The position numbers and the translations under genes were made by a program. A DNA stretch of 17,674 bases from Bradyrhizobium sp. (GTDB lineage: Bacteria; Pseudomonadota; Alphaproteobacteria; Rhizobiales; Xanthobacteraceae). How positions within the stretch are numbered: the stretch's first letter is position 1; each line of letters begins with the position of its first letter. Below the pieces are notes generated by a model. The model was not told the DNA's origin. It searched no databases and saw only the letters and a list, made by a program, of their open reading frames with translations. The DNA lies in contig JAQGKC010000123.1 of assembly GCA_028290305.1 (NCBI GenBank), positions 1 to 17,674 on the forward strand, in the 5' to 3' direction. This document shows positions 6,734 through 14,759 of this stretch, one piece after another.

Positions 6734-7570
6734 TCAAAGTAACTTGCCCTCCGGTCCAAAGAACGGATGGGGCCTGTCAAAATCGCCGATCGGAACCTGA
6801 TGGGTGACCACGCTGCCATGTCCCTCGCCAGGGAACCAGCTGTGGAGATGGAACGCCGGCGGCTCGACCCTGAACGAGGGCTCGCGCAACTCTGCGAGAT
6901 CCAGATCGACCGCATGATTTGGCGCCGGACAAATCGTGGTGGGAACGCCGGCAAACATCGAGAGCGTCGCGCGATGAACGTGACCGGCGGCGATGAGCTG
7001 CACACGCGGATGGCGAGCGATGATCAGCGCGAGTTCGCTCGCATTGAGCAGGTTCTGGCGGTCCATGTGCCAGATGCCGATCTTGAACGGCGGATGGTGC
7101 AGGAACAACAGCGCTGGCCGGTCCGGCGCGGACTCGAGCGTTGCTTCAAGCCATTGCAAGGTGGGCGCATCGAGTTCGCCCTGCGGTTTGCCGGGTACGC
7201 TGGAATCCAATAGCACCAGATCGAGCTCGCCGATTTCTACTCGCTGATTGAGCGGACCGGACGAAAAGGCATAGGCTTGCGGAAATGCGGCGCGCATCAG
7301 CTCGCGCGAATCGTGATTGCCGGGAATGCCGACGAAAGGCAGGCTCAGCGGCGCCAGCAGGCGCTTGAGATGTTCATACTCTTCGGCCGTCGGCGTATCG
7401 GCTAGATCGCCCGATATTACCACAAGGTCGGGTTTTGGCGTGAAGTCGTTCAAGGCAACCACGCAGCGCTCGAGCGCCTTTGCGGTGTCGACGCGCCCAT
7501 AAGCGAGTGTGCCCGGCGGCTTGATGTGCAGGTCTGAAATCTGCGCAATGTAGATTGGTTTTGGCGGCAT
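6734..7570 (-). CDS. Class III metallophosphoesterase (cyclic/glycero-phosphodiesterase type)
   Basis: This 278-residue calcineurin-like phosphoesterase shows all the di-metal motifs in order: Asp13-x-His15 (SDLH), GDLAD at 54-58, GNHD at 84-87, His158-His159 and GHVH at 196-199. The layout fits the CpdA/GpdQ group, which cleaves cyclic nucleotides or glycerophosphodiesters. No signal peptide is seen, so it acts in the cytoplasm. It is the last gene of the ABC operon, starting 9 nt after the ATPase stop. This position suggests that it cleaves what the transporter imports, for example a phosphodiester, rather than acting on cAMP. That substrate is inferred from context only. CpdA-type cAMP turnover remains the main alternative, since a cAMP-type regulator is also in the window. 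Confidence 0.88.
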   Translation of the reverse strand: MPPKPIYIAQISDLHIKPPGTLAYGRVDTAKALERCVVALNDFTPKPDLVVISGDLADTPTAEEYEHLKRLLAPLSLPFVGIPGNHDSRELMRAAFPQAYAFSSGPLNQRVEIGELDLVLLDSSVPGKPQGELDAPTLQWLEATLESAPDRPALLFLHHPPFKIGIWHMDRQNLLNASELALIIARHPRVQLIAAGHVHRATLSMFAGVPTTICPAPNHAVDLDLAELREPSFRVEPPAFHLHSWFPGEGHGSVVTHQVPIGDFDRPHPFFGPEGKLL

Positions 7571-7579
7571 CGGCTTTCT

Positions 7580-8641
7580 TCAATTTTCCGGTGGCAGCAA
7601 ACGGACGGCATCCGGCGCGATCAAAAGTCCGACCCGTTCGCCGGCCTGGGCTTTGATGGTGTTCGGCGCATCGACGGTAAGAAACTTGCCGGACGCGCCA
7701 CTGACGACCATCCGTTGCCGGTCGCCGATGAAGCTGACGCTGTCGATGGTTCCGGAAAGCGGCGCACTTCCGGCCTCAACGATCCCGATCGTTTCGGGCC
7801 GGATCATGGCGACCGCGGCGGTCAGGCTTGCGTCAGCGCCAATCGGCTGCCGTCCACCCGGCAGCACAAGATGGCCGTTTTCGACCGGCGCTTCGATGAT
7901 GTTGGCAGCACCGATGAATTCGGCAACGAAGCGATTCCTTGGCGTGAAATAAATGTCGCGCGGCGTGCCGATCTGGGCAATCGCGCCTTTTTGCATGACC
8001 ACGATGCGGTCGCCGAGTTCCATGGCCTCGGACTGATCGTGCGTCACATAGATCGTGGTGATGCCCAACGCGCGCAGCAGCCGGTTGAGTTCGCCGCGCA
8101 GGCGATCGCGCAATGCGGCATCGAGCGCGGTCAATGGCTCGTCGAGAAGCAGGATGCCCGGCCGGATCGCGACTGCGCGAGCCAGCGCGACGCGCTGGCG
8201 CTGACCACCGGAAAGCTGGTCGACGCGGCGATTCTCAAGTCCGGTAATATTGGTCAGCGACACCAGTTCGGCGACGCGCGCCGCCCGCTCTTTCTTGGCC
8301 ATGCCCCGGATTTTCAGGCCGTAACCGATATTGTCCGCAACACTCATGTTGGGGAAAAGCGCATAAGACTGAAACACCATGCCGACGTTGCGCTTTTCGA
8401 TCGGCACCGACGTCATGTCCTTGCCGTCGAACAACACCTTGCCGCCGGCATCGGGCAGTTCGAGCCCTGCGATGATGCGAAGCATCGTGGTTTTTCCGCA
8501 ACCGGAGGGGCCGAGAAGAACCAGTGTTTCGCCTCGCGCGATGTCGAGCGTTGCCGGTTCAAGCGCGCGCGTGCCGTCGGCAAACGTCTTGCCGCAGGTC
8601 TCGATGCGCACCGAGGCGCCATGTCCTGCGGCCACGGTCAT
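7580..8641 (-). CDS. ABC transporter ATP-binding protein (PotA/FbpC-like, with TOBE)
   Basis: This 353-residue ATPase has Walker A GPSGCGKTT at 44-52, Q-loop Gln91, signature LSGGQRQR at 143-150, Walker B LLLDEP ending near 169 and the switch His201. A C-terminal TOBE-type extension (about 240-350) contains MIRPETIGI. This is the architecture of ATPases serving iron, polyamine, sulfate or phosphonate importers. Its ATG overlaps the stop of the upstream permease gene by 4 nt (ATGA), a sign of translational coupling. It is gene four of a five-gene minus-strand operon. The exact substrate class cannot be read from the ATPase. Confidence 0.93.
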   Translation of the reverse strand: MTVAAGHGASVRIETCGKTFADGTRALEPATLDIARGETLVLLGPSGCGKTTMLRIIAGLELPDAGGKVLFDGKDMTSVPIEKRNVGMVFQSYALFPNMSVADNIGYGLKIRGMAKKERAARVAELVSLTNITGLENRRVDQLSGGQRQRVALARAVAIRPGILLLDEPLTALDAALRDRLRGELNRLLRALGITTIYVTHDQSEAMELGDRIVVMQKGAIAQIGTPRDIYFTPRNRFVAEFIGAANIIEAPVENGHLVLPGGRQPIGADASLTAAVAMIRPETIGIVEAGSAPLSGTIDSVSFIGDRQRMVVSGASGKFLTVDAPNTIKAQAGERVGLLIAPDAVRLLPPEN

Positions 8642-9423
8642 CTCCGCTGTTCCTTATCGGCAAACATCTGCATCGCGACGAGAAGCGGAATGATCATCAC
8701 AAAGAAAATCAGCGTATAGGCCGAAGCTACTTCCAGCCGCATCGACGCGTAGCTGTCGGCAAGGCCGACCGGCAGCGTCTTGGTCAGGGGTGTGTGCAGC
8801 ATCCAGGTCAGATTGAACTCGCCGAGCGACAGCGTGACCACCATCAAGGCGCCCGCAAGAATCCCCGGCACCGCATTGGGAACGATCACATCGCGAAAAC
8901 GCCGCCACGGTGAAGCGCCGAGCGACGCGGCGCCTTCGTCGAGCGTCCTGATGTCAACGGTTGCGAACACCGCCATCACCGATCGCACCATAAAGGGCAT
9001 CGTGAAGATGACATGGCCGGTGAGAATAAAGAGCCAGGAGCGGCGAAAACCGCCGAAGCCACCATACGTGAGCAGCAGCGCCAGCGCGATCGCCAGACCG
9101 GGAATTGCGAGCGGCAAGGTGATGATTTCCTCGACGACGCGAGACAGCCGCCCTCCCCGGACATGCAATGCGTAGGCGGAGGGAACGCCGACCATCAATG
9201 TGACGGCGAGCGTCGCGAATGCGATCACGAATGACAGCAGGATGGTGCCGGCATAGAGATCCCAGACCTGAAATACCCATTGCAGCGTCACGCCCGAGGA
9301 GATTCCTCGAAAGTAATTCACCGTGACGCCGGCGGAAATCGACAGGATTGCGGGCACGACCAGGAACGCGGCAACGATCAGCGTAAACACAAGTTGGCCG
9401 GTGAAAATCAGGCGATCGCGCAT
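8638..9423 (-). CDS. ABC transporter permease 2
   Basis: This 261-residue inner-membrane permease has about six hydrophobic segments and the EAA loop at about 162-185 (DEGAASLGASPWRRFRDVIV), which docks with the ATPase. The ATG at 9423 lies 2 nt after the stop of permease 1. The longer frame up to 9702 overlaps permease 1 in another frame and has no membrane character, so it is discarded. The MRDRLIFTGQL start followed directly by a first membrane helix fits BPD_transp_1 family members (PotC/PhnV-like). Confidence 0.92.
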   Translation of the reverse strand: MRDRLIFTGQLVFTLIVAAFLVVPAILSISAGVTVNYFRGISSGVTLQWVFQVWDLYAGTILLSFVIAFATLAVTLMVGVPSAYALHVRGGRLSRVVEEIITLPLAIPGLAIALALLLTYGGFGGFRRSWLFILTGHVIFTMPFMVRSVMAVFATVDIRTLDEGAASLGASPWRRFRDVIVPNAVPGILAGALMVVTLSLGEFNLTWMLHTPLTKTLPVGLADSYASMRLEVASAYTLIFFVMIIPLLVAMQMFADKEQRR

Positions 9424-9425
9424 AG

Positions 9426-10241
9426 TTATCCGGCCGCCGCGACGGCGCTTCCGCTGAACGAACGGGCAAGCGCCAGGATGGCCCAGGCGATGAATCCGAG
9501 TCCGACCGATAGCGCAGCCGAGGTCGCAAAATTCGCCGCCAAGGTGAACTCGGTATAGATCAGCATTGGAAGCACATCGATGTTGGTCGCCAGCGTGAAC
9601 GCCGTGCCAAACGCGCCCATGGCGGTTGCAAAGGCGATGGCACCCGACGCCACGAAAGCGGGCCCAAGTGCCGGCAGCACGACATCGCGTTGCACGGCCC
9701 ACGGGCTGGCGCCGAGCGAGCGAGCGGCCTCTTCCAGGCCGACATCGAGCTTCTGAACCGCCGCCATGATCGTGAGGATGACGCGCGGGATCGAAAAATA
9801 GAGATAGCCGAGGAAAAGCCCGTAGATCGAATAGGCAAAGACCAGCTTCTCGCCGAACAGGCGGTTTGAAACCTCGCCGATCAAGCCCTGGCGCCCGGCG
9901 AGCAGAATAATCAGGAATCCAACGACCACGCCGGGAAACGCCAATGGAAAAGTCAACATCGCGATCAGCACGACCCGGCCGGGGAAGCGATGGCGTTGCA
10001 GGAACATTCCGGCGACCGTCGCGATGGCGAGGGTGGCGATCGTGGTCGCCGACGCCAGCAAAACGGTGTTGATCAGGGTCGCGCGGTAGCGCGGCTCGGT
10101 CAGGATCGCCAGATATCCGGCCAGCCCTTGCGGACCTTCAGCACCTGTCACGGCCAGCCGTGCCATCGGCAGCACAAAGAATGCCGTCGTCACCACGGCG
10201 AGCGGCAGCAGACACAGCCAGACGAACGATTTATGCGACAT
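9426..10241 (-). CDS. ABC transporter permease 1
   Basis: This 271-residue membrane protein has about six helices and an EAA loop at about 170-190 (EEAARSLGASPWAVQRDVVL). It pairs with permease 2 to form the channel. The start at 10241 (MSHKSFVWLC) places the first helix right at the N-terminus. The other in-frame ATG at 10274 lies inside the left arm of a 9-bp palindrome, which argues against it. Neither start has a strong ribosome site, so translation may depend on coupling to the binding-protein gene or on the fold of the stem-loop. It belongs to the PotB/PhnU/FbpB-like group; the substrate is not evident. Confidence 0.88.
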   Translation of the reverse strand: MSHKSFVWLCLLPLAVVTTAFFVLPMARLAVTGAEGPQGLAGYLAILTEPRYRATLINTVLLASATTIATLAIATVAGMFLQRHRFPGRVVLIAMLTFPLAFPGVVVGFLIILLAGRQGLIGEVSNRLFGEKLVFAYSIYGLFLGYLYFSIPRVILTIMAAVQKLDVGLEEAARSLGASPWAVQRDVVLPALGPAFVASGAIAFATAMGAFGTAFTLATNIDVLPMLIYTEFTLAANFATSAALSVGLGFIAWAILALARSFSGSAVAAAG

Positions 10242-10247
10242 GAACCA

Positions 10248-10274
10248 ATGGCGCCCCCTAGCGAAGGGCGCCAT
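10248..10274. promoter_or_regulatory. Stem-loop between binding-protein gene and permease gene
   Basis: ATGGCGCCC (10248-10256) and GGGCGCCAT (10266-10274) form a perfect 9-bp GC-rich stem with a 9-nt loop. It sits 7 nt after the binding-protein stop and 6 nt before the likely permease ATG. Such intercistronic hairpins often protect the upstream mRNA or attenuate the downstream genes, so that more binding protein than membrane protein is made. That role is inferred. Confidence 0.55.
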
Positions 10275-10280
10275 ATTGCA

Positions 10281-11288
10281 TCAACGGACCTCGGCGAGAT
10301 AGCGGTCGACAAAGCCTTTTTGCACGCCTTCCATCTGGCCCCAATCGACCGCCTTGGCACGGGCATAGTCGCTATCCGGCAGGAATTTCGCCTTGACGGC
10401 CTCGGGCAGTTCGATCTGGCGCGCCGGCCGCAGATACGCGTTGGTCCAGATCGCCTGTCCCTTGTCGGACAACAGATAGTCGATCACCTTCTTGGCCTTG
10501 TCCTTGTCGGGCGCATTCTTGACGAGACCGACGACGTAGGGAAACACCACCGACCCTTCGCAGGGGATCACGAATTCAAAATTGCCCTTCTCCGAATATT
10601 TGGCGCGATAGGCGTTGAAATCGTAATCCAACAGGATCGGCATCTCGCCGGAAACCACGCGGGCATAGGATGTCTGTTTGGGAACGATCGGATCGTTCTT
10701 CCGCAATTCCCTAAAGAAGGTAATCGCGGGGTCGAAATTGGCGGCGGAGCCGCCGAGCGCCAGGTTGATCGCAACGGCCCCGACATATCCGACCGCGGCC
10801 GACGATGGATCGAGATAACCGACCATGCCGCGATAGTCCGGCTTCAAAAGGTCTTTCCAGCAGGCCGGCACCGGTTTGCCGCCGAGTGCATCCTTGTTCA
10901 CGAACAGGCCAAGCGTGCCGGAATGAATCGTGGTCCAGTAGCCGTCAGGATCCTTCAATCCCGGCGCAACCTCTTCCCAGTGCGCGGGCTTGTAGGGCTC
11001 CAGCGCACCTTCAGCCTTTGCCTTCATGCCGAAGGTGACGCCGAAATAGCCGATATCGCCGACGGGATTGTTTTTCTCCGCCAGGATCTGCGCGAGCGCC
11101 TGACCCGAATTCTTGTTGTCGTGAGGAATGTCGTAATTGAGATCGGCCTTGACGGCCTTGAGCATGGAGGCCCAGTCCGCCCATTCCGGCGGACAGTTGT
11201 AGCAGATGACATCAGCCGCTTTGGCGGACTGCAACGGCGCCAACATCGACAGCGCGAGCAAAGCCAGAACAAAGCGAACGATCTTCAT
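10281..11288 (-). CDS. ABC transporter periplasmic solute-binding protein
   Basis: This 335-residue protein has a clear signal peptide (MKIVRFVLALLALSMLAPLQ, cleavage after AKA at residue 24) and a mature start ADVICYNCPPEWADW. The fold fits the Fe/polyamine/phosphonate-type binding proteins (SBP_bac_6-like), with DIGYFGVTFGMKAKAEGAL and VGYLDPSSAAVGYVGAVA as recognisable parts. The mature protein has four Cys (29, 32, one in PACWKD and one in VIPCEGS) that could form disulfides. A GGAG 8 nt before the ATG supports the start. It is the first gene of the operon that continues with two permeases, the ATPase and a phosphodiesterase. The ligand is unknown; the phosphodiesterase suggests an organophosphate. 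Confidence 0.92.
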   Translation of the reverse strand: MKIVRFVLALLALSMLAPLQSAKAADVICYNCPPEWADWASMLKAVKADLNYDIPHDNKNSGQALAQILAEKNNPVGDIGYFGVTFGMKAKAEGALEPYKPAHWEEVAPGLKDPDGYWTTIHSGTLGLFVNKDALGGKPVPACWKDLLKPDYRGMVGYLDPSSAAVGYVGAVAINLALGGSAANFDPAITFFRELRKNDPIVPKQTSYARVVSGEMPILLDYDFNAYRAKYSEKGNFEFVIPCEGSVVFPYVVGLVKNAPDKDKAKKVIDYLLSDKGQAIWTNAYLRPARQIELPEAVKAKFLPDSDYARAKAVDWGQMEGVQKGFVDRYLAEVR

Positions 11289-11350
11289 GAAGCTAACTCC
11301 GAATTTAAAAGCGGGGCACTTCCAAGGATTTCAACACCAATGGAGACCCA

Positions 11351-11356
11351 AGTATA
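11351..11356 (-). promoter_or_regulatory. Possible -10 element of the ABC operon
   Basis: TATACT on the minus strand lies 63 nt before the start of the binding-protein gene, in an otherwise non-coding stretch. No convincing -35 is seen at normal spacing, so this is only a weak promoter call. Confidence 0.25.
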
Positions 11357-11442
11357 GGCTGCGGATGAAGGATTTGCGACGATTGATCTTTGCTGGGGTG
11401 AAACGAAAGCCGGAGATAGCGGCTGATACCGTTCATCGGCGG

Positions 11443-11704
11443 AGCGGCAGCAAACCTCTTTCGCGGAGAACTGGTGTCGGCGGAGCTGGCATGGCGGCGG
11501 CTGGCGTTGCCGCGACGCGGCCCCCCTCGATCGCGCAAGGAAATCCACCCATGAGCAAGCAAGAGCTTCAGAACCCCGCCGATAAATATCCGAAGTCGCC
11601 TTCAGCCCGCCGAACTCGGCTCGATCTATGTCCAGCTCGCGGCAGCGGACGCGAGCTTCGCCACCGGTCAGGTCTATGGCGCGGCCGGAGGATCGGGGCA
11701 GCCC
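11443..11704 (+). pseudogene. SDR oxidoreductase pseudogene with deleted centre
   Basis: The plus strand holds only the two ends of a short-chain dehydrogenase. The first piece reads SRRTGVGGAGMAAAGVAA (a Tat-like signal from 11461), then SIAQGNPP and, from an ATG at 11551, MSKQELQNPADKYPKSP. This is the typical start of the long glucose/ribitol-dehydrogenase-like SDR group. At about 11603 the text jumps, in another frame, to PAELGSIYVQLAAADASFAT and GQVYGAAGGSGQP, the usual C-terminus of the same group. The whole Rossmann core and catalytic Tyr-x3-Lys, about 250 residues, are missing, and the stop codon after GQP is also lost. It is therefore the scar of one internal deletion. No intact copy is in the window. 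Confidence 0.7.
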
Positions 11705-11710
11705 CGATCC
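11690..11710. terminator. Strong hairpin downstream of the dehydrogenase operon
   Basis: GGATCGGGG (11690-11698) and CCCCGATCC (11702-11710) form a perfect 9-bp stem with a 3-nt loop. It lies 40 nt after the cytochrome c stop on the minus strand and overlaps the end of the SDR remnant on the plus strand. It could terminate either transcript, but no T-run follows on either side. Confidence 0.4.
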
Positions 11711-11749
11711 GCGATCTCGTTCAGGCGCGTAACGCCCTGGCTCGATCCG

Positions 11750-12979
11750 TCAATTCGATCGTGCCGCGAGCGTCGCGCGGGCTTTTCTCACCTGTTCCTC
11801 GCTCACCGAAGGCGCCTTTCCCCAGGTACTGCGAATATAGGTCGCCACTGCGGCAACCTGTTCGTCCCCGAGCTGCCAGCCAAATGCCGGCATTGCCGGT
11901 CCGGTCGGCTCCCGGTCGGTTGCTACACTTTGCACGCCTTGCAGAATGACGCGCAGAACCGTCGCGGGATCGCTGGCGGAAACGGTCGCAACTTGCGAGA
12001 GATTGGGAAACATGTTCGGAACGCCCTTGCCGTCCAACTGGTGACACGACGAACAAAGATCCTGGTAGATCGCTTTACCCGCGGTCATCACATTGGCGTC
12101 GGCGGCCGCATTCGAGGCCGGGGCCGTTCCCTGCACATCTTTCAGATAAACCGCCATCGCCTTGGAATCGTCGTCGGTCAATTTCGACGTCGAGAGATCG
12201 ACGACTTCCCCCATCAATCCCGCGGCCGCCGCATTTCGGTTATGTCCTGTCTTCAGATATTGCGCGATGTCGTCCGCCGACCATTCGCCAAGCGCTCCCG
12301 CTCCGCTCGTAATGTCGGGCGCAAACCATCCTTGCAACGCAAAGCCGCGGAGCGCATCGGACGATCGGTCGCCGCCTAACAAGGTCTTTGGCGTATGGCA
12401 GGCGCCGCAGTGTCCCGGCCCTTGCACGAGATACGCACCGCGATTCCATTCGTTCGATTTGGAAGGGTCGGACTTGAATTCTCCCGATTTGAAATACAGC
12501 GCGTCCCACACGGTCATGGCGATACGCAGATTCAATGGGAATGGAAGCCGGTTGACGTTTACGGCGTTACGGACCGGCGTGACCGTCTTGAGGTAAGCGC
12601 GGATCGCCATCACGTCATCGCGCGACATTTGCGTATAATAGGGATATGGCATCGCCGGATACAGCCTTGCGCCGTCACTGCGCCGGCCCTGTCGAACCGC
12701 CGCGTCGAATTCGACGTCGGTCCAGGAGCCGATTCCGGTATCTTGATCGGCGGTGATATTGGGAGCTACCAATGTACCAAAGGGCGTTTCGATAGGCCGG
12801 CCCCCTCCAAACGGATGTTCGCTGCCCGGAACGGTGTGGCAGCTTCCGCAATCGGCCGCATGTGCCAGGTACCGGCCACGCTCAATCATGTTGAAGTTTT
12901 GCAGGTCAGCACTCTCGCTCCGGCTGATGCCTGCAGCCACGACAAACAAGGCGACTGCCAGGCCTCGCGCGTTACGCAT
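11750..12979 (-). CDS. Tri-haem cytochrome c subunit of a GMC dehydrogenase
   Basis: This 409-residue exported cytochrome has three c-type haem sites: CGSCH at 44-48, CGACH at 191-195 and CSSCH at 309-313. A signal peptide covers about residues 1-24 (GLAVALFVVAAGISRSESA). Three-haem cytochromes of this size are the electron-transfer subunits of membrane-bound gluconate, sorbitol, glucose and alcohol dehydrogenases, passing electrons to the quinone pool or an oxidase. The ATG overlaps the end of the flavoprotein gene by 8 nt (ATGCGTAA), which shows tight coupling. It is the last gene of the three-gene operon. No C-terminal membrane helix is obvious, so attachment may be peripheral. Confidence 0.93.
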   Translation of the reverse strand: MRNARGLAVALFVVAAGISRSESADLQNFNMIERGRYLAHAADCGSCHTVPGSEHPFGGGRPIETPFGTLVAPNITADQDTGIGSWTDVEFDAAVRQGRRSDGARLYPAMPYPYYTQMSRDDVMAIRAYLKTVTPVRNAVNVNRLPFPLNLRIAMTVWDALYFKSGEFKSDPSKSNEWNRGAYLVQGPGHCGACHTPKTLLGGDRSSDALRGFALQGWFAPDITSGAGALGEWSADDIAQYLKTGHNRNAAAAGLMGEVVDLSTSKLTDDDSKAMAVYLKDVQGTAPASNAAADANVMTAGKAIYQDLCSSCHQLDGKGVPNMFPNLSQVATVSASDPATVLRVILQGVQSVATDREPTGPAMPAFGWQLGDEQVAAVATYIRSTWGKAPSVSEEQVRKARATLAARSN

Positions 12980-14750
12980 CGATCAAACGCCCCGGGTTCT
13001 TCAGATACTTCGTGCGGATCGCTTCCGCCGCCCAATAGGCCAGCGCTGCGACGGTGCCGGTGGGGTTATATCCCGCGTTCTGCGGAAAGGCGCTCGCGCC
13101 CGTCACGAACAGATTTGGTACGTCCCAGTTCTGAAGATATCGATTGAGCGCGCTGGTCGTGGGATCGGTACCCATGATCGCTCCTCCGCAGAGATGCGTG
13201 GTCTGATACTTGGTGATGTCGTACGGGCCCTTTCGATATTGCTTGACGACTTGCTTGGCGCCCATAGCCTGAAAGATTTCGGCAAACTTGTCGGTCAGGA
13301 ACGCGTTCTGCTTGATCTCGTTATCGTGAAAATCCATCGTGATCCGGGCGAGCGGACGGCCAAACCGATCCTTGTAGGTCGGATCGAGATCCATATAGAC
13401 ATCGCGATAGCTGTACATGCTGCCGTGAACGCCGGTGCCCGGCTGCGTCGCGCTTTGATAATTGTCCTTTACCGCCTTCTTCCACTGCGCGCCCCATCGC
13501 GGCGTACCGGGCGGCACCGGTGTGGTTTCAATCGGACGGCCGTTGGTTTGCACCTGCCCCATATAGCCACCGCCGACGAAGCCGTGCGGACCATGGTCGA
13601 AATTGTCGCCATTGAATTCATCGATGCACATGCCGATCGAGCCGGATGCGATGAAGGGATTGAAGACGAATTTGTCGGGATCGAAGAAGCTGGTGGCGCT
13701 CGATATCGTCTGGTGGCTGAAGTTCCGGCCGACGACCCCCGAATTGGCGACGGGATCGTAAGGCTTTCCAATGCCGGAAAGCAGCAGGAGCTGGACGTTG
13801 AAGATCGTAAAGGCCGAGAGAATGACCAGCTCCGCCGGCTGCTCCCATTCGTTGCCGTCGGTGTCGACGAATGTAACCCCGGTCGCGCGCTTGCCCGAAC
13901 TGTCGAGGTTGATCCGAGTGACTTCGCTGTTGTCGCGCGCAGAGAAACTAGGTTTGCGCAGAAGCGCTGGAAGGATCGTCGTCTGTGGCGAGGCCTTGGA
14001 GTAATTGCCGCACCCGAACCATTCGCAGAACCCGCAATAGGTGCACGGGCCCAGCCGAACGCCGAGCGGATTCTGATAGGCACGGGACATATTGCCCGAC
14101 GGCTGTGGAAACGGCTTGTAGCCCAGCTCGCGGGCGGCTTTCGCAAACAGCGTATAGCTGAAGGGTTGATCCTGCGGCGGATTCGGATAGTGCCGCGCGC
14201 GCGGACCTTCGAACGGGTTTCCGCCTTCGATGATCTGGCCCTTGACGTTGCCGGCTTGACCGGATGTGCCGCACAGATATTCAAAACGATCGTAATGCGG
14301 TTCAAGCTCGTCGTAGGTTACGCCGAAATCCTGGATGGTCATGTCATCGGGAAGAAAGCCAGCTCCATATCGCTCGGTCAAATGCGTTCGCAGAACGAAG
14401 TCGGACGGAAGAAACCGCCATGTTTCGGCATTCCAGTGGACGCCGCCGCCGCCGACGCCGTTGGGCGGCATGAATGCGCCCCACGAGCGGATCGGAAGCG
14501 CGGTCTGATCCATCTTGTTGCGGAACGTGAATGTTGTTTGCTCCGGCCTGAGAAACAGCTCGTGGCGAATCCGGTATCGCAATTCGTCCGCAACATAGTT
14601 CGGCGGATAATCGGTTGCGGTGTTTCGCCAAGGCCCGCGCTCGATCGCCACGACATCGAGGCCGGCTTCGGCTAGTTCATACGCCATGATCGAGCCGGTC
14701 CAGCCGAGACCCACGATGACCACGTCCTTTGCCGGAAGCCGACGAGGCAT
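12972..14750 (-). CDS. GMC-family FAD dehydrogenase, gluconate 2-dehydrogenase type
   Basis: This 592-residue flavoprotein begins with an FAD-binding Rossmann motif (VVIVGLGWTGSIMAYELAEA) ending in a Glu for the ribose. It has PPNGVGGGGVHWN in the flavin region. Near the C-terminus His519 (TTHLCGG) and Asn562 (AGYNPTGTVAALAYW) fit the GMC active-site pair. Cys236, Cys239, Cys242 and Cys247 (CTYCGFCEWFGC) form a cluster like that proposed to hold the 3Fe-4S centre in FAD-dependent glucose and fructose dehydrogenases. It has no signal of its own, so it probably leaves the cell together with the Tat-signal-bearing small subunit. GAGGAG lies 6 nt before the ATG, and the gene starts 9 nt after the small subunit stop. 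Substrate (gluconate, glucose, sorbitol or another polyol) is not decidable here. Confidence 0.94.
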   Translation of the reverse strand: MPRRLPAKDVVIVGLGWTGSIMAYELAEAGLDVVAIERGPWRNTATDYPPNYVADELRYRIRHELFLRPEQTTFTFRNKMDQTALPIRSWGAFMPPNGVGGGGVHWNAETWRFLPSDFVLRTHLTERYGAGFLPDDMTIQDFGVTYDELEPHYDRFEYLCGTSGQAGNVKGQIIEGGNPFEGPRARHYPNPPQDQPFSYTLFAKAARELGYKPFPQPSGNMSRAYQNPLGVRLGPCTYCGFCEWFGCGNYSKASPQTTILPALLRKPSFSARDNSEVTRINLDSSGKRATGVTFVDTDGNEWEQPAELVILSAFTIFNVQLLLLSGIGKPYDPVANSGVVGRNFSHQTISSATSFFDPDKFVFNPFIASGSIGMCIDEFNGDNFDHGPHGFVGGGYMGQVQTNGRPIETTPVPPGTPRWGAQWKKAVKDNYQSATQPGTGVHGSMYSYRDVYMDLDPTYKDRFGRPLARITMDFHDNEIKQNAFLTDKFAEIFQAMGAKQVVKQYRKGPYDITKYQTTHLCGGAIMGTDPTTSALNRYLQNWDVPNLFVTGASAFPQNAGYNPTGTVAALAYWAAEAIRTKYLKNPGRLIDA

Positions 14751-14759
14751 GTTAGCTCC

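Noticed and set aside
9990..11357. 455-codon plus-strand open frame
   Set aside because: It is antisense to the binding protein and permease 1, which have clear family motifs, and has no recognisable motif itself.
12753..14675. 640-codon plus-strand open frame
   Set aside because: It lies fully antisense to the GMC flavoprotein and part of the cytochrome gene, has no domain, and is rich in Arg/His/Gly as expected for a shadow frame in GC-rich DNA.
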